Source of the DNA: Bacteroides sp. CAG:770
GTDB lineage: Bacteria > Bacteroidota > Bacteroidia > Bacteroidales > UBA932
Assembly: GCA_000435075.1 (NCBI GenBank)
Contig: FR890598.1
Location: 1 to 27,097, forward strand
Length of the DNA stretch: 27,097 nucleotides
Reading direction: 5' to 3'
Made by a program: the position numbers and the translations under genes. Numbering within the stretch: the first letter of the stretch is position 1; every line of letters starts with the position of its first letter. This document shows, one piece after another, positions 16,329 to 25,141 of the stretch. Below the pieces are notes generated by a model that was not told where the DNA came from, searched no databases, and saw only the letters and a list, made by a program, of their open reading frames with translations.

Positions 16329-17807
16329 CTATTGCATATCTCCGTTTCTGACGATGGAAATGCTGAGTGTGCTTACAACTGCAGTTACGGTGTAGTGACC
16401 GTCTTCGTCAATTGTCCATTGTTCGTCACCATTATCACCATCCTTATGATATTCCATCTTCGATGGGTCAGATGGATCCGGTAAGAATCCTGGCCACCAT
16501 TGACCACTTTTACACCTAAGTTTAAAAGTGTCTCCTTTCTTAAGGTTTCCTTCAAAGGTATAAGTATCATTGTCTTTCGTTGTCATCGGCTTGTCATCTG
16601 TCTGCCCCCATCCCCATGGTCCATACATATACAAACCATCCATATCATAATTTGTATCAGGTTTCCAGTCAGTACGCTTGCCGTTGTATTTGATGGTCAC
16701 CTTGAGCGCTTCAAGATCAAATGTAACAGTGTAGTTACCTTCCTTCGGGAACTCGAAGTAATCATCATTATCCTTGCTCACGGTCTCGTCCCTGAGGAAT
16801 GCAGTCCACTCCGTAACATCTCCGGTAGGCTTATCGCCATCAGCAGCCTTGTTCCAGTTGTAACCTTTCGACCAGTCAGTATTCGAGAGCATTATCTTGA
16901 AACCGCCCTTATTGACATCACCGGTCCAAGTCCAGGTCTTCTGGTCGCTGGAGCTGAACTCCTCAGCATCTGAAAGTGTCCATGCCCAAGCAAAAGGATC
17001 TCCGATTCCATAGAAATGCTGATTTCCATCGCCCTTGAATTCGGCACTCATGACCATATTCTCAATATCCACAGTAAGGACATAATTGCCGGTCTTGTCC
17101 ACCTTGAACTGAGCGTCGCCATCAGATTCAGCAGTACGCAATGCTAATGCCCAATAATTCTCGCTTTCAGCTTTCCTGCCATAACTTGGCAACCAGCTTT
17201 CATTGGAAATAGACTCGTTGGTGAGGAACTTGAACATCTTTCCCTCTCCCGCTTCTATCACTCCTTCCCATGTAAAATGGATATGATCCTCAGTTGTCAT
17301 CTTCTCGGCCTTGCTTCTATCCCATGCCCATGTGAAAGCGTCACCGATGCCGTAAAGCTCCAGCAGTTCCGGAACAGGAATATTGTATACGACATTGACA
17401 GTCACCAGTTCAGACTGAACAGGGAGCACTACTGCAGAAGATTTGGCTTCCACCAGGAAAGAGAGCTTGAAATTAGTCTCTTCTGCCACGCCAAGGTCAG
17501 CGCGTATTGCATCCAGCTCATTGATAGTAAACTCTTTGGACATTTCAGTTCCGCAGCTGACAGCCTTGGTTTCCTTGCTGCCCTCAAGCCCGTATTGAAG
17601 CATGTAGCTGACGCCGCTTTCAGCAGCAGCCGTCCATGTAAGTTCCAATGCTTTCTCATCGTTGAGTGCTACGATTTCCACTTCTGCCACATTTGCCTTG
17701 AGCTCGGGAGCATTGAGCTTTTCCTCTTCCTGCTTCTCCGCCTCTTCGCATGATACTGCGACAGTCATCAACGCTGCCGACAGCAAGATCATTGATTTTC
17801 TGTTCAT
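16329..17807 (-). CDS. SusE-like surface glycan-binding lipoprotein
   Basis: This 492-residue outer-membrane lipoprotein would bind polysaccharide at the cell surface. The signal peptide ends in VAVSC with lipidated Cys20, followed by a very acidic run (EEAEKQEEEK), as expected of surface-export signals in Bacteroidota. Residues about 32-140 form the SusE N-terminal Ig-like domain (LNAPELKANVAEVEI, ALELTWTAA). Three repeated SusE/F-type binding modules follow, marked by ELYGIGDAFTWAWD, HFYGIGDPFAWAWT and LYMYGPWGWGQTD, each rich in surface Trp, ending at VSTLSISIVRNGDMQ. It is the last gene of the operon, 12 bases after the SusF-like gene. SusE and SusF names mark homology, not starch specificity. 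Confidence 0.85.
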   Translation of the reverse strand: MNRKSMILLSAALMTVAVSCEEAEKQEEEKLNAPELKANVAEVEIVALNDEKALELTWTAAAESGVSYMLQYGLEGSKETKAVSCGTEMSKEFTINELDAIRADLGVAEETNFKLSFLVEAKSSAVVLPVQSELVTVNVVYNIPVPELLELYGIGDAFTWAWDRSKAEKMTTEDHIHFTWEGVIEAGEGKMFKFLTNESISNESWLPSYGRKAESENYWALALRTAESDGDAQFKVDKTGNYVLTVDIENMVMSAEFKGDGNQHFYGIGDPFAWAWTLSDAEEFSSSDQKTWTWTGDVNKGGFKIMLSNTDWSKGYNWNKAADGDKPTGDVTEWTAFLRDETVSKDNDDYFEFPKEGNYTVTFDLEALKVTIKYNGKRTDWKPDTNYDMDGLYMYGPWGWGQTDDKPMTTKDNDTYTFEGNLKKGDTFKLRCKSGQWWPGFLPDPSDPSKMEYHKDGDNGDEQWTIDEDGHYTVTAVVSTLSISIVRNGDMQ

Positions 17808-17819
17808 GATTATTAATTA

Positions 17820-19832
17820 TTAATGTATTTTCGCTTTAAGTGTCCTGAAATCCAGGTCGATTACTGTGCCGGCCTGCCATGTATAGTTGGCATTCGGCTC
17901 GTCCATGCCGCTAGGACGCTGCTTGATGTCCATGGTTTCGAGATCCACGAAGATCTCCCTCTGCCATGACGCGAAATCAAAGCCTTCGATAACAGGATTG
18001 AGACGCAGACGGCCGGTATTCGGCACGGTATAAGTCAATGTAACCCCGTCAGCAGCAAGCACGAACGGATCATTCAACTGGGTTCCCCATGTATCGGCAG
18101 ATGCCGTTTCATAAGCATATATCGTAGCCGGCTGCACAGCAACCTTACGGCCGCCGAGATTCACGCAGATTCCATATACACCATCTTCAGGGACAATGAT
18201 ATAGCCATCTTCCGTTTCATATCCGGCATCAGTTCCGAGCCCGACAAACTCGCCACGTCCGAAGACAGGGCTCGCCTCTGTAGAGAAGCGGATTCGCGCT
18301 CCCTTGTGGAAATACCTGACATAAATCCATCTGGAATCATCCTCCCAAACCCTGTTCAGAGCGATTACATCCTCAGGTGCGCCCCAGTTCATGTTACCGT
18401 ATTCATCGGTAATCATATAAACCTTGCCCTTGAACGGTATATCGTCAGGAGAAACAGAAACACGGAACAGCGCCTTGCCATGCTCAAGATCGATCTCCAC
18501 CGGCACGCCGGCAGCGACAGGAGTCGGGGCAAGTTCAGGACCGACACCGCGATAGCACAACTTGGTGCCTGAAATGCCGAATTCCATGCTGTCCCAGTCA
18601 CGGTCATTGTATGAACAAGTGGCATACATCCTGATATTGCCGTCAGCCGTGGTCGTCGCAGAATATTTCTCGCCGCTCTTCGCCAATTCCACATCTTCGC
18701 CTCCGAAGCAGTCGCCCATCGCGAAAAGCGCAGGATCTCCAAATGAAACAATCTTGTTATAAAGGTCGACGAACACCATGCGTGTGCCACTCTTTTCCGG
18801 CAATGCCTGATTTCCGGAAACCTTGAACCCGTCGTTGGTCGTACCGCTGCAGAAACTGTCAGCATCAGAACCGGAAACCGACCACTTCGCACCCTGGCCA
18901 TCAGCGAAATAAGCAAGAGTCCAGAACACACCGTTGCCGGCCACGCCGCAGGCAGCCATAGGAGTCCATTCGCCTCCGGCAATGCTCATGTACAGTTTTT
19001 CCGGCATTCCGATCGGTTCAGGAATAATGAACTCAGTGCCGTTGATGGAACCGTAGAACACCGCATTTTTCACATCATAGCTGACAGTCAGCACGTAAGA
19101 GCCTCTCTTCTTCAGACGGAGACTGACCGGTGAACCTGAAGTCAACTCGGAATTGGCATCCGAAAGGACATTGGTCTTCACATTGGCCTCCTTGCCTGTC
19201 AGGCATGTGGAGAGGGTACAGTCATACGATGCAGTCAGCGGAACTTCCAGCTTGCCGCTTTCCGTATAACGGAACATATAATCACCGGAAAGAATGGTCT
19301 TCGGCTCAGCCGAACTCTTCCACGTAACTATATGATTCACATTGTCATACACAGGAGCGTCGAAAACAATTTCCTTCTCTCCGGATTCCGTAAGGGCAGT
19401 CTCGCTGCACATCCTGAAATCATACGGAACCAACGTGACCTTGCCGACGGACTGGCTATATATGACACGATAGAATCCATCCTTGGGCGCAGACATTCCG
19501 GGAGCGCCGCGCCTCAACGAATAGACGTACACGCCGTCCGACTCTCCCGCCAGGTCTCCGCCATAGGAAACCGGCTGGTTGTCATCACCTACCATGGACA
19601 ACTCGAAAGTGCCCTCCGCATCCAGCCATGTGGAAATTCCATATAACCGGGCATCATCAAGCTGGGAAAATGCACCATATTTAGTCTCCACCGAGAACTT
19701 CGTCGCATCTCCGCTGATGTAGATTCCTTCAGGGACATTGAATTGCGGATCCCAATCCGTCCCCTTCTTACATCCTGCCGCCAAAGAAACGGCAGCCACG
19801 ACCATAACAGCCGCTATATTGATATTTTTCAT
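17820..19832 (-). CDS. SusF-like glycan-binding lipoprotein
   Basis: This is a 670-residue exported lipoprotein with a signal peptide ending in SLAAGC (lipidated Cys21). It has no enzyme motifs. The body looks like several beta-rich modules: PEGIYISGDATKFSVE near residue 34, GMPEKLYMSIAGGEWTPMA near 278, FAMGDCFGG near 368, KGKVYMITDEYGNMNWG near 464 and a last module with TIYAYETASADTWG. Such "GD-like start plus beta sheet" modules are typical of SusE/F-type surface glycan-binding proteins. The final stretch resembles the tandem binding domains of its neighbour. It starts six bases after the GH3 gene. The ligand is presumably the same glycan cleaved by the operon's GH16 and GH3 domains. Family placement is from architecture and position. 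Confidence 0.72.
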   Translation of the reverse strand: MKNINIAAVMVVAAVSLAAGCKKGTDWDPQFNVPEGIYISGDATKFSVETKYGAFSQLDDARLYGISTWLDAEGTFELSMVGDDNQPVSYGGDLAGESDGVYVYSLRRGAPGMSAPKDGFYRVIYSQSVGKVTLVPYDFRMCSETALTESGEKEIVFDAPVYDNVNHIVTWKSSAEPKTILSGDYMFRYTESGKLEVPLTASYDCTLSTCLTGKEANVKTNVLSDANSELTSGSPVSLRLKKRGSYVLTVSYDVKNAVFYGSINGTEFIIPEPIGMPEKLYMSIAGGEWTPMAACGVAGNGVFWTLAYFADGQGAKWSVSGSDADSFCSGTTNDGFKVSGNQALPEKSGTRMVFVDLYNKIVSFGDPALFAMGDCFGGEDVELAKSGEKYSATTTADGNIRMYATCSYNDRDWDSMEFGISGTKLCYRGVGPELAPTPVAAGVPVEIDLEHGKALFRVSVSPDDIPFKGKVYMITDEYGNMNWGAPEDVIALNRVWEDDSRWIYVRYFHKGARIRFSTEASPVFGRGEFVGLGTDAGYETEDGYIIVPEDGVYGICVNLGGRKVAVQPATIYAYETASADTWGTQLNDPFVLAADGVTLTYTVPNTGRLRLNPVIEGFDFASWQREIFVDLETMDIKQRPSGMDEPNANYTWQAGTVIDLDFRTLKAKIH

Positions 19833-19838
19833 ATACTG

Positions 19839-22439
19839 TTAATTTTCAATTTTTATCCGCGTAGTGCCATAATCCGCACTGTCATGACCGACATGAATGT
19901 CGAACAAACCATCCTCGACCACATAATCCATGTCCGCATTATAAAAGCCCAATGACAGAGGATCAATGCTGACTTTCACCCTGCGGGTCTCTCCCGCACG
20001 AAGATAAACCTTGGCAAAGCCCTTCAGTTCCATCACCGGTCTTACTACAGAAGCCACCAAGTCACTGACATATACCTGAACGGTTTCCTCGCCGTCCGTC
20101 CCGCTGGTGTTGGTAACATCGACATAGACATTGACAATATCCCTTCTCGTATATGACTCCTTGTCAGTGAACGGTTTGCCATAAGAGAACGATGAATAGC
20201 TCAAGCCATATCCGAACGGATAAAGCGGGGCATTCGGCACGTCGATGTGCCTAACCGTCGAAGAATGCTCCATGTCACCCGGACGGCCCGAACGCTTATA
20301 GTTATAGTAAGCCGGAATCTGTCCTTCGGCACGCGGGAATGTAATCGCCAGACGGCCAGAAGGATTATAATCTCCGAAAAGCACATCCGCCACGGCATCA
20401 CCGGTAGTAGTTCCCGGGAACCACGCCTCCAGAATGGCAGGAACGGTATTGTTCAGATTCTCAATGCAGAGAGGTCTTCCGTTCATCAGCACTGCCACGA
20501 CAGGTTTCCCGGTAGCCACAAGACGCTCCACAAGTTCTTCCTGCACTCCCGGCAGACCGAGATGGCAACGGCTTCTGGACTCACCGCTGAACAGCGCTTT
20601 TTCTCCGACAACAGCGATAACCACATCACTCTTCAGCGCGGCAGCTACAGCCGCATCGAATCCTGAACGGTCCTCCCCGTCGAAGTCACAACCCTTTGCA
20701 TAATTTATAACCACATTGTCCCCCAACTTGTTACGAAGTCCGGCAAGAACTGTCACCGCATCGGAATCCTCCGCACAGCAACGCCATGAGCCATTGATTT
20801 CATGCTTGTTGTCCGCAAGCGGGCCGATGAGGGCGATGCTGCCTACATTCTTGGAAAGCGGCAGAAGCCGATTCTCATTGCGAAGCAGAACCATTGACTT
20901 GCAGGCCAATTTTCTGGCGCTCGCGACGAATTCATCATTGAGCAATGTTTTTTCCTCCCTTTCCTCATCGAAGAATTTATATGGGTCTTCGAAAAGGCCG
21001 AGAGAATATTTCACACGGAGGATTCTCCGGCAAGCATCGTCGATATCGCTTTCACGCACAAGGCCTTCATCCACAAGCTCATGCAAATGAGCATTGTAGA
21101 GACCGTCAATCATATCCATGTCGACACCAGCATTGAAAGCAATCTGCGCCGCGTCCTTGCCGTCCTCGGCGACACCCTGCGCGATGAGCTGTATCACGGA
21201 CTGCCAGTCGCTCACCACGAATCCTTCGAAGCCCCACTCGTTCTGAAGGAATTTACGCAGCATTTCCTGGTCGCCGGAAGCCGGTATGCCGTTAAGGTCA
21301 TGGAACGCAGACATATAAGTCAGCACTCCGGCATTCGAAGCAGCCTTGAAAGGCGGCAGATACACGTCGTACAATGTCCTTTCAGACATATCCACGGGAG
21401 CATAGTCGCGTCCGGCCTGCGGAAGACCGTAGCCAATCCAATGTTTCGCGCATGCGACCACGGCATCATTGCCCCAGAGATTCCACTGGAAGCCATTCAC
21501 GCGGGCGGCGGCAATCTTGCTGCACAGGAACGGGTCCTCGCCGGCACCTTCGACGACTCTGCCCCAACGCGCGTCACGGCCGATATCGACCATCGGCGCG
21601 AAAGTCCAATGCACGCCTGCCGCAGAAGCCTCCACGGCCGCCATCCTTGCCGACTCCTCAATTGCCTCCAGATCCCAGCTGCAAGCTTCTGCAAGCGGTA
21701 CCGGGGTCAATGTCCGATAACCGTGGATCACGTCCATGCCGAACAGCAGAGGAATCTTCAGCCGCGATTCCGCCATGTATTTTTCCTGAATCTGTCTCAA
21801 TGCCTTCGAACCGGTGGCGTTGAGGACCGAGCCCATCATGTCGCGGCGGACCAATGAATCCGAGAATTGCTCTGATTCCGGTCCCGTCATGAGGGAGCTG
21901 CCGACATACTGCGACAGCTGGCCGATCTTTTCATCCAGAGTCATCCGGCCCATAAGGTCATCGATGAACTTGTCAGCCTTCTCGCTGAAATCCAGTTTCG
22001 GAACCACAATCTCATGGTTTGGATCAGGAACAAACACATTGAGGCTCAACGGATTGACTTTTCCAGAAACATTGATTTTCCAACTTCCGGACGGCTTTCT
22101 GCAAGAGAAAGGCTCTCCCACCATCTGTCCATTGTCGAACAGTGATACGACGAGTTTATCTTCATGGCGGTTGTCCTGCACGGCTTGGAGAGCCAGGACA
22201 TGACGTTCCGCCTTTACTTTTCCGAATTTGAGATTGATGTAAGAGTCCCCGTTTTCGAGAACAATCTGGCCGGCAGCGGAAGACGGAACCTCAGCTTCAA
22301 CCCTGCAGACCGCAGGGGCCGATGCCGCTCCGCTTTCATAAAAGAGCCAGCCTTTGGCAGCCTTGACGGAGTGCGGCACCACAGCCAGACACTCCAGACA
22401 CAAGGCCGCAAAAAATGATATGAGAGCGAACTTTTTCAT
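19839..22439 (-). CDS. Glycoside hydrolase family 3 with extra N-terminal domain
   Basis: This 866-residue exported enzyme probably removes terminal beta-glucosyl residues from oligosaccharides in the periplasm. The ATG at 22439 opens a signal peptide (MKKFALISFFAALCLECLA). About 130 residues of unassigned beta-rich sequence follow, before the GH3 core begins near residue 155 (FIDDLMGRMTLDEKIGQLSQY). The core includes RWGRVVEGAGEDP, CAKHWIGYG and the nucleophile Asp411 in FVVSDWQS. The second domain has the likely acid/base Glu620 in FSGESRSRCHLGLPG. A fibronectin-III-like domain ends the protein (YPFGYGLSYSSF, then DGEETVQVYVSDL). It starts five bases after the susD stop. A second ATG at 22454 would overlap susD and spoil the signal peptide. 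Confidence 0.93.
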   Translation of the reverse strand: MKKFALISFFAALCLECLAVVPHSVKAAKGWLFYESGAASAPAVCRVEAEVPSSAAGQIVLENGDSYINLKFGKVKAERHVLALQAVQDNRHEDKLVVSLFDNGQMVGEPFSCRKPSGSWKINVSGKVNPLSLNVFVPDPNHEIVVPKLDFSEKADKFIDDLMGRMTLDEKIGQLSQYVGSSLMTGPESEQFSDSLVRRDMMGSVLNATGSKALRQIQEKYMAESRLKIPLLFGMDVIHGYRTLTPVPLAEACSWDLEAIEESARMAAVEASAAGVHWTFAPMVDIGRDARWGRVVEGAGEDPFLCSKIAAARVNGFQWNLWGNDAVVACAKHWIGYGLPQAGRDYAPVDMSERTLYDVYLPPFKAASNAGVLTYMSAFHDLNGIPASGDQEMLRKFLQNEWGFEGFVVSDWQSVIQLIAQGVAEDGKDAAQIAFNAGVDMDMIDGLYNAHLHELVDEGLVRESDIDDACRRILRVKYSLGLFEDPYKFFDEEREEKTLLNDEFVASARKLACKSMVLLRNENRLLPLSKNVGSIALIGPLADNKHEINGSWRCCAEDSDAVTVLAGLRNKLGDNVVINYAKGCDFDGEDRSGFDAAVAAALKSDVVIAVVGEKALFSGESRSRCHLGLPGVQEELVERLVATGKPVVAVLMNGRPLCIENLNNTVPAILEAWFPGTTTGDAVADVLFGDYNPSGRLAITFPRAEGQIPAYYNYKRSGRPGDMEHSSTVRHIDVPNAPLYPFGYGLSYSSFSYGKPFTDKESYTRRDIVNVYVDVTNTSGTDGEETVQVYVSDLVASVVRPVMELKGFAKVYLRAGETRRVKVSIDPLSLGFYNADMDYVVEDGLFDIHVGHDSADYGTTRIKIEN

Positions 22440-22444
22440 AGTTA

Positions 22445-25129
22445 CTAATTCCATTTCGGATTCTGCTCCCAGCCTGTACGAAGGATTTCAGATTCAGGGA
22501 CAGGATACCAATACATCTTCGGTTCGAAAGTTCTTTTCTCTACTGTTCTACTGCCATATGCAAATCCTTCCTTTTCAGGCCAATTCGGTTTTTCAATTTC
22601 ATCAGGACGAGACTGTTCCCTGGTGTATACGCGAACCCAGTCCACATAGAGGCTTGCCTCCCTGAGGTCAGGATTTTTGTCTTCCGGATATCCGATGCCG
22701 ATGGAATCACTGCCGCCGATCTGGCCGGTAATCGCGAAATCCCACGCAGTCTTCCCGCGTCCCTCCTTGATGGCCTTCGTGATGAAGGTATTGTAGCGGT
22801 TGCCGTAATCTCTTGTCTTGAAGGTATTTGTAACCTTGCCGTCAAGCAGGAAGGAGATGATGGCATGCTCTGTCGGAGCTGCAGGATCCGGGTCCACCTG
22901 GACACCATAGGTATGATACTCGTCATAAGGGTTGAACGGCATGTCCACATGACGGCCGTCGCCATTCACATTGCGACCGATAGTAGACCAGTCTACAGCC
23001 GCACCCTTGTCATTGTCATGAAGATGGAGAGCCTGGCTGAGGACATACTTGTCGGCCCTTCCCAGAGAAGGATTGTCCAGCCATGTCTTGATGAAGAACT
23101 CCTCGAGATCGAGCTCGGCATACTCGCAACCTGCATAATAGCGGCACCACGGAGCCATCCAGATACCATAGATATACGGAACTTTCATCCTGATTTCAAA
23201 TCTCGAGAACAGCGGATAAAACCTCTGTGCATATCCATATTTGTCCGTGTCGCAGCTGGACAATGCGCCTGACCACCAGCCCGGCCTGTTGCCGTTTCCG
23301 TAAGCGGGCTGCGGTGCAGGAGGATTGTCCTCCCTCGTGGCAGAAACACGGCATACGCTCAAATCACCATCCTTGCAGATGGACACCTGCTTGCCGCGAT
23401 ATGTCTGGACCATGCCGTTAGGCTGACCGAACCACTGGTTTCCGACAGGGCCGTCATCTCCGTAAAGTCCCCAGTATGAATTATCTATGACAGAACCGCT
23501 GAATTCGTCGCCATCGTAGTAATACCATCCGTCAGGAACTTCGGAAGAAGGAATCGAGGCAGACATGGCGGCTGAAGATGACTTCGTGGCGTCCTTGACG
23601 ATTCCAAGTCCGCGGACATCCGCACCCAATGTCTTGCTTGCGATTTTCCATCTCCTTACATCCCATGCGCGATGATCCTCGAAGGCGAGCTCGACCCTGC
23701 GCTCATTCCTGATGAGTTCCCTCATTTCCTCCTGGCCAAGTCCATGTACAGAAGGCTGTCCTGCCCTGTTGCGGACCTTGTTCAAATAAGTTTCGATATC
23801 TGAATTCCCCGGATCACATTCATTAAGTGCCTCAGCATAATTCAGATAGATTTCAGCAAATCTGAAATATGGCCATACATGTCCGGATGCTCCTCCACCG
23901 GTCTGCACATTGGCAGATTCATTCATGAATTTACGCAGATAGAAGCCTGTCTTGGAGCCGTTTGTCTTGGAGGAAGCATCTTTGCCTCCGTCAAATGTCT
24001 CCACGCCGGAATCCTTCCAAGTATCGCCATTGAAAATGAACGTAGCGGCAAGTCTCTTGTCTCGCCAGACAAACGGATGTTTGGCACTTTCTGATCCATC
24101 CCACGCGAACTTCGAGCCATCCTTCAGTTCATAAGCCTCCATCAAGTTCAATGTCGGAGTAGTTCCGCCCGTACCGCCATAGCTTACAGGCGAGTTGACG
24201 GTCTCGAAAGACACGCTGTTCGCATATCTCTTCTGGAAAATGAACTCCCAGTTGTCGATATTGTTCTGGAAAAGGTCGCCATAGCTTCCGTAGAGCATAT
24301 ATCGGTCAAGGTCAATGACTTCCTTCGCAGCAGCCGCAGCCTTCTCCCATTTCTCCTTCACGCTTGGCAGATAGCTTTCATCGCTGTTCTTCCAATCCAG
24401 CCAGAGCGGACTGGCGGCATACAGGAGAACGCGGCTCTTCAATGCCAGCGCAGCACCCTTCGTAGCCCTGCCGTAAGCGGAAGCATTGTCCCTCCACGGC
24501 GTAAGCTCAAGTCCCGCAGCCGCAGCATCGCAGTCAGCGACAATGCGGTTCACGACCTCATCCATTTCCGGTCTTTTCACCCCGCTGTGATTTTCAGCGA
24601 CAGGCAGGACCTCGTCAATGTAAGGCACAGGGCCATACCTCTTTACGAGCTCGAAATGGAAGAATGCACGAAGGAAAATCGCCTCGTTCTTCCAGATTTC
24701 CAGATCCTTGAGCCTGTTCTTGTACTCCGTCTGGTTATCCGGATCCAACCTGTAGTTTTCCAGATCCACCCTATGGACATTGGCAATGAATTCATTGCTC
24801 AGTCTGATGCCGGTATAAAGCTGGTCCCAAAGATTGTCAGGATTGTCCTGAGGACCCCAGGAACCATTGTTGAATTTCTGGATATTGCACGTTTCGATGG
24901 TGTTTTCGCCATCATCCGTAGCTGCGTCATACATCGCAGTGCCGATACGGTTCAGCCCGTCAGGAAGGAAGCGGTAAACATTGACCAGGGCCTGACTGGT
25001 CCTCTCGTACGAGGTATAAGTCTTGTCCAGGTCGATGAATGATTCCTGTTCCCTATCCAGAAACCTGTTGCAACCGCACACATTGAGCGCGGTCATCAAA
25101 GGAAGTAGTATATATATGATTCTCTTCAT
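22445..25129 (-). CDS. SusD-family lipoprotein with an inserted GH16 endoglycanase module
   Basis: SusD proteins are outer-membrane lipoproteins that form the lid over a SusC channel and capture glycans. This one has 894 residues, against roughly 500-650 for most SusDs. The signal peptide ends at NVCGC (Cys20), and SusD sequence runs to about residue 513, including NEAIFLRAFFHFELVKRYG, WPYFRFAEIYLNYAEALNE and ELIRNERRVELAFEDHRAWD. A complete GH16 module (about 530-838) follows. The SusD-type tail then resumes: RTFEPKMYWYPVPESEI and QNPKWN (about 866-893). The GH16 is therefore nested inside the SusD fold, not appended. The reading frame is unbroken. It lies 12 bases after susC and five before GH3. 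The arrangement implies capture and endo-cleavage by the same surface protein. Confidence 0.92.
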   Translation of the reverse strand: MKRIIYILLPLMTALNVCGCNRFLDREQESFIDLDKTYTSYERTSQALVNVYRFLPDGLNRIGTAMYDAATDDGENTIETCNIQKFNNGSWGPQDNPDNLWDQLYTGIRLSNEFIANVHRVDLENYRLDPDNQTEYKNRLKDLEIWKNEAIFLRAFFHFELVKRYGPVPYIDEVLPVAENHSGVKRPEMDEVVNRIVADCDAAAAGLELTPWRDNASAYGRATKGAALALKSRVLLYAASPLWLDWKNSDESYLPSVKEKWEKAAAAAKEVIDLDRYMLYGSYGDLFQNNIDNWEFIFQKRYANSVSFETVNSPVSYGGTGGTTPTLNLMEAYELKDGSKFAWDGSESAKHPFVWRDKRLAATFIFNGDTWKDSGVETFDGGKDASSKTNGSKTGFYLRKFMNESANVQTGGGASGHVWPYFRFAEIYLNYAEALNECDPGNSDIETYLNKVRNRAGQPSVHGLGQEEMRELIRNERRVELAFEDHRAWDVRRWKIASKTLGADVRGLGIVKDATKSSSAAMSASIPSSEVPDGWYYYDGDEFSGSVIDNSYWGLYGDDGPVGNQWFGQPNGMVQTYRGKQVSICKDGDLSVCRVSATREDNPPAPQPAYGNGNRPGWWSGALSSCDTDKYGYAQRFYPLFSRFEIRMKVPYIYGIWMAPWCRYYAGCEYAELDLEEFFIKTWLDNPSLGRADKYVLSQALHLHDNDKGAAVDWSTIGRNVNGDGRHVDMPFNPYDEYHTYGVQVDPDPAAPTEHAIISFLLDGKVTNTFKTRDYGNRYNTFITKAIKEGRGKTAWDFAITGQIGGSDSIGIGYPEDKNPDLREASLYVDWVRVYTREQSRPDEIEKPNWPEKEGFAYGSRTVEKRTFEPKMYWYPVPESEILRTGWEQNPKWN
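22616..23542 (-). other. GH16 endoglycanase module nested in the SusD gene
   Basis: These bases encode residues about 530-838 of the SusD fusion. The opening WYYYDGDEFSG...DNSYWGLYG is the GH16 first strand (usual form WxDEFxG...D..W). SRFEIRMKVPYIYGIWMAPW matches the GRFE.R.K.....GLWPAFW block. The catalytic motif is E672-L-D674-L-E-E677 (ExDxxE), preserving nucleophile, assisting Asp and acid/base. YDEYHTYGVQVDP, ISFLLDGKV, FAITGQIGG and LYVDWVRVY complete the fold. Linkers on both sides are Ser/Ala- or Pro/Glu-rich (about 514-530 and 838-862). The subfamily and substrate cannot be fixed; the residues between the motif and the first strand are unusual (CRYYAGCEYAELD). Confidence 0.88.
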
Positions 25130-25141
25130 CTTCGGAGTATT

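Noticed and set aside
21081..21857. 258-codon plus-strand open frame
   Set aside because: It lies wholly antisense to the GH3 catalytic core, has no recognisable motif and is rich in His/Arg as expected from the reverse frame of a GC-balanced gene.
22440..22454. Upstream ATG (22454) as the GH3 start
   Set aside because: It would overlap the susD end and place MELVT before a clean signal peptide that starts at 22439.
22616..23542. Two separate genes (susD and GH16) joined by a missed frameshift or stop
   Set aside because: The frame is continuous, no start codon with a signal peptide precedes the GH16 part, and the SusD tail resumes after it in the same frame.
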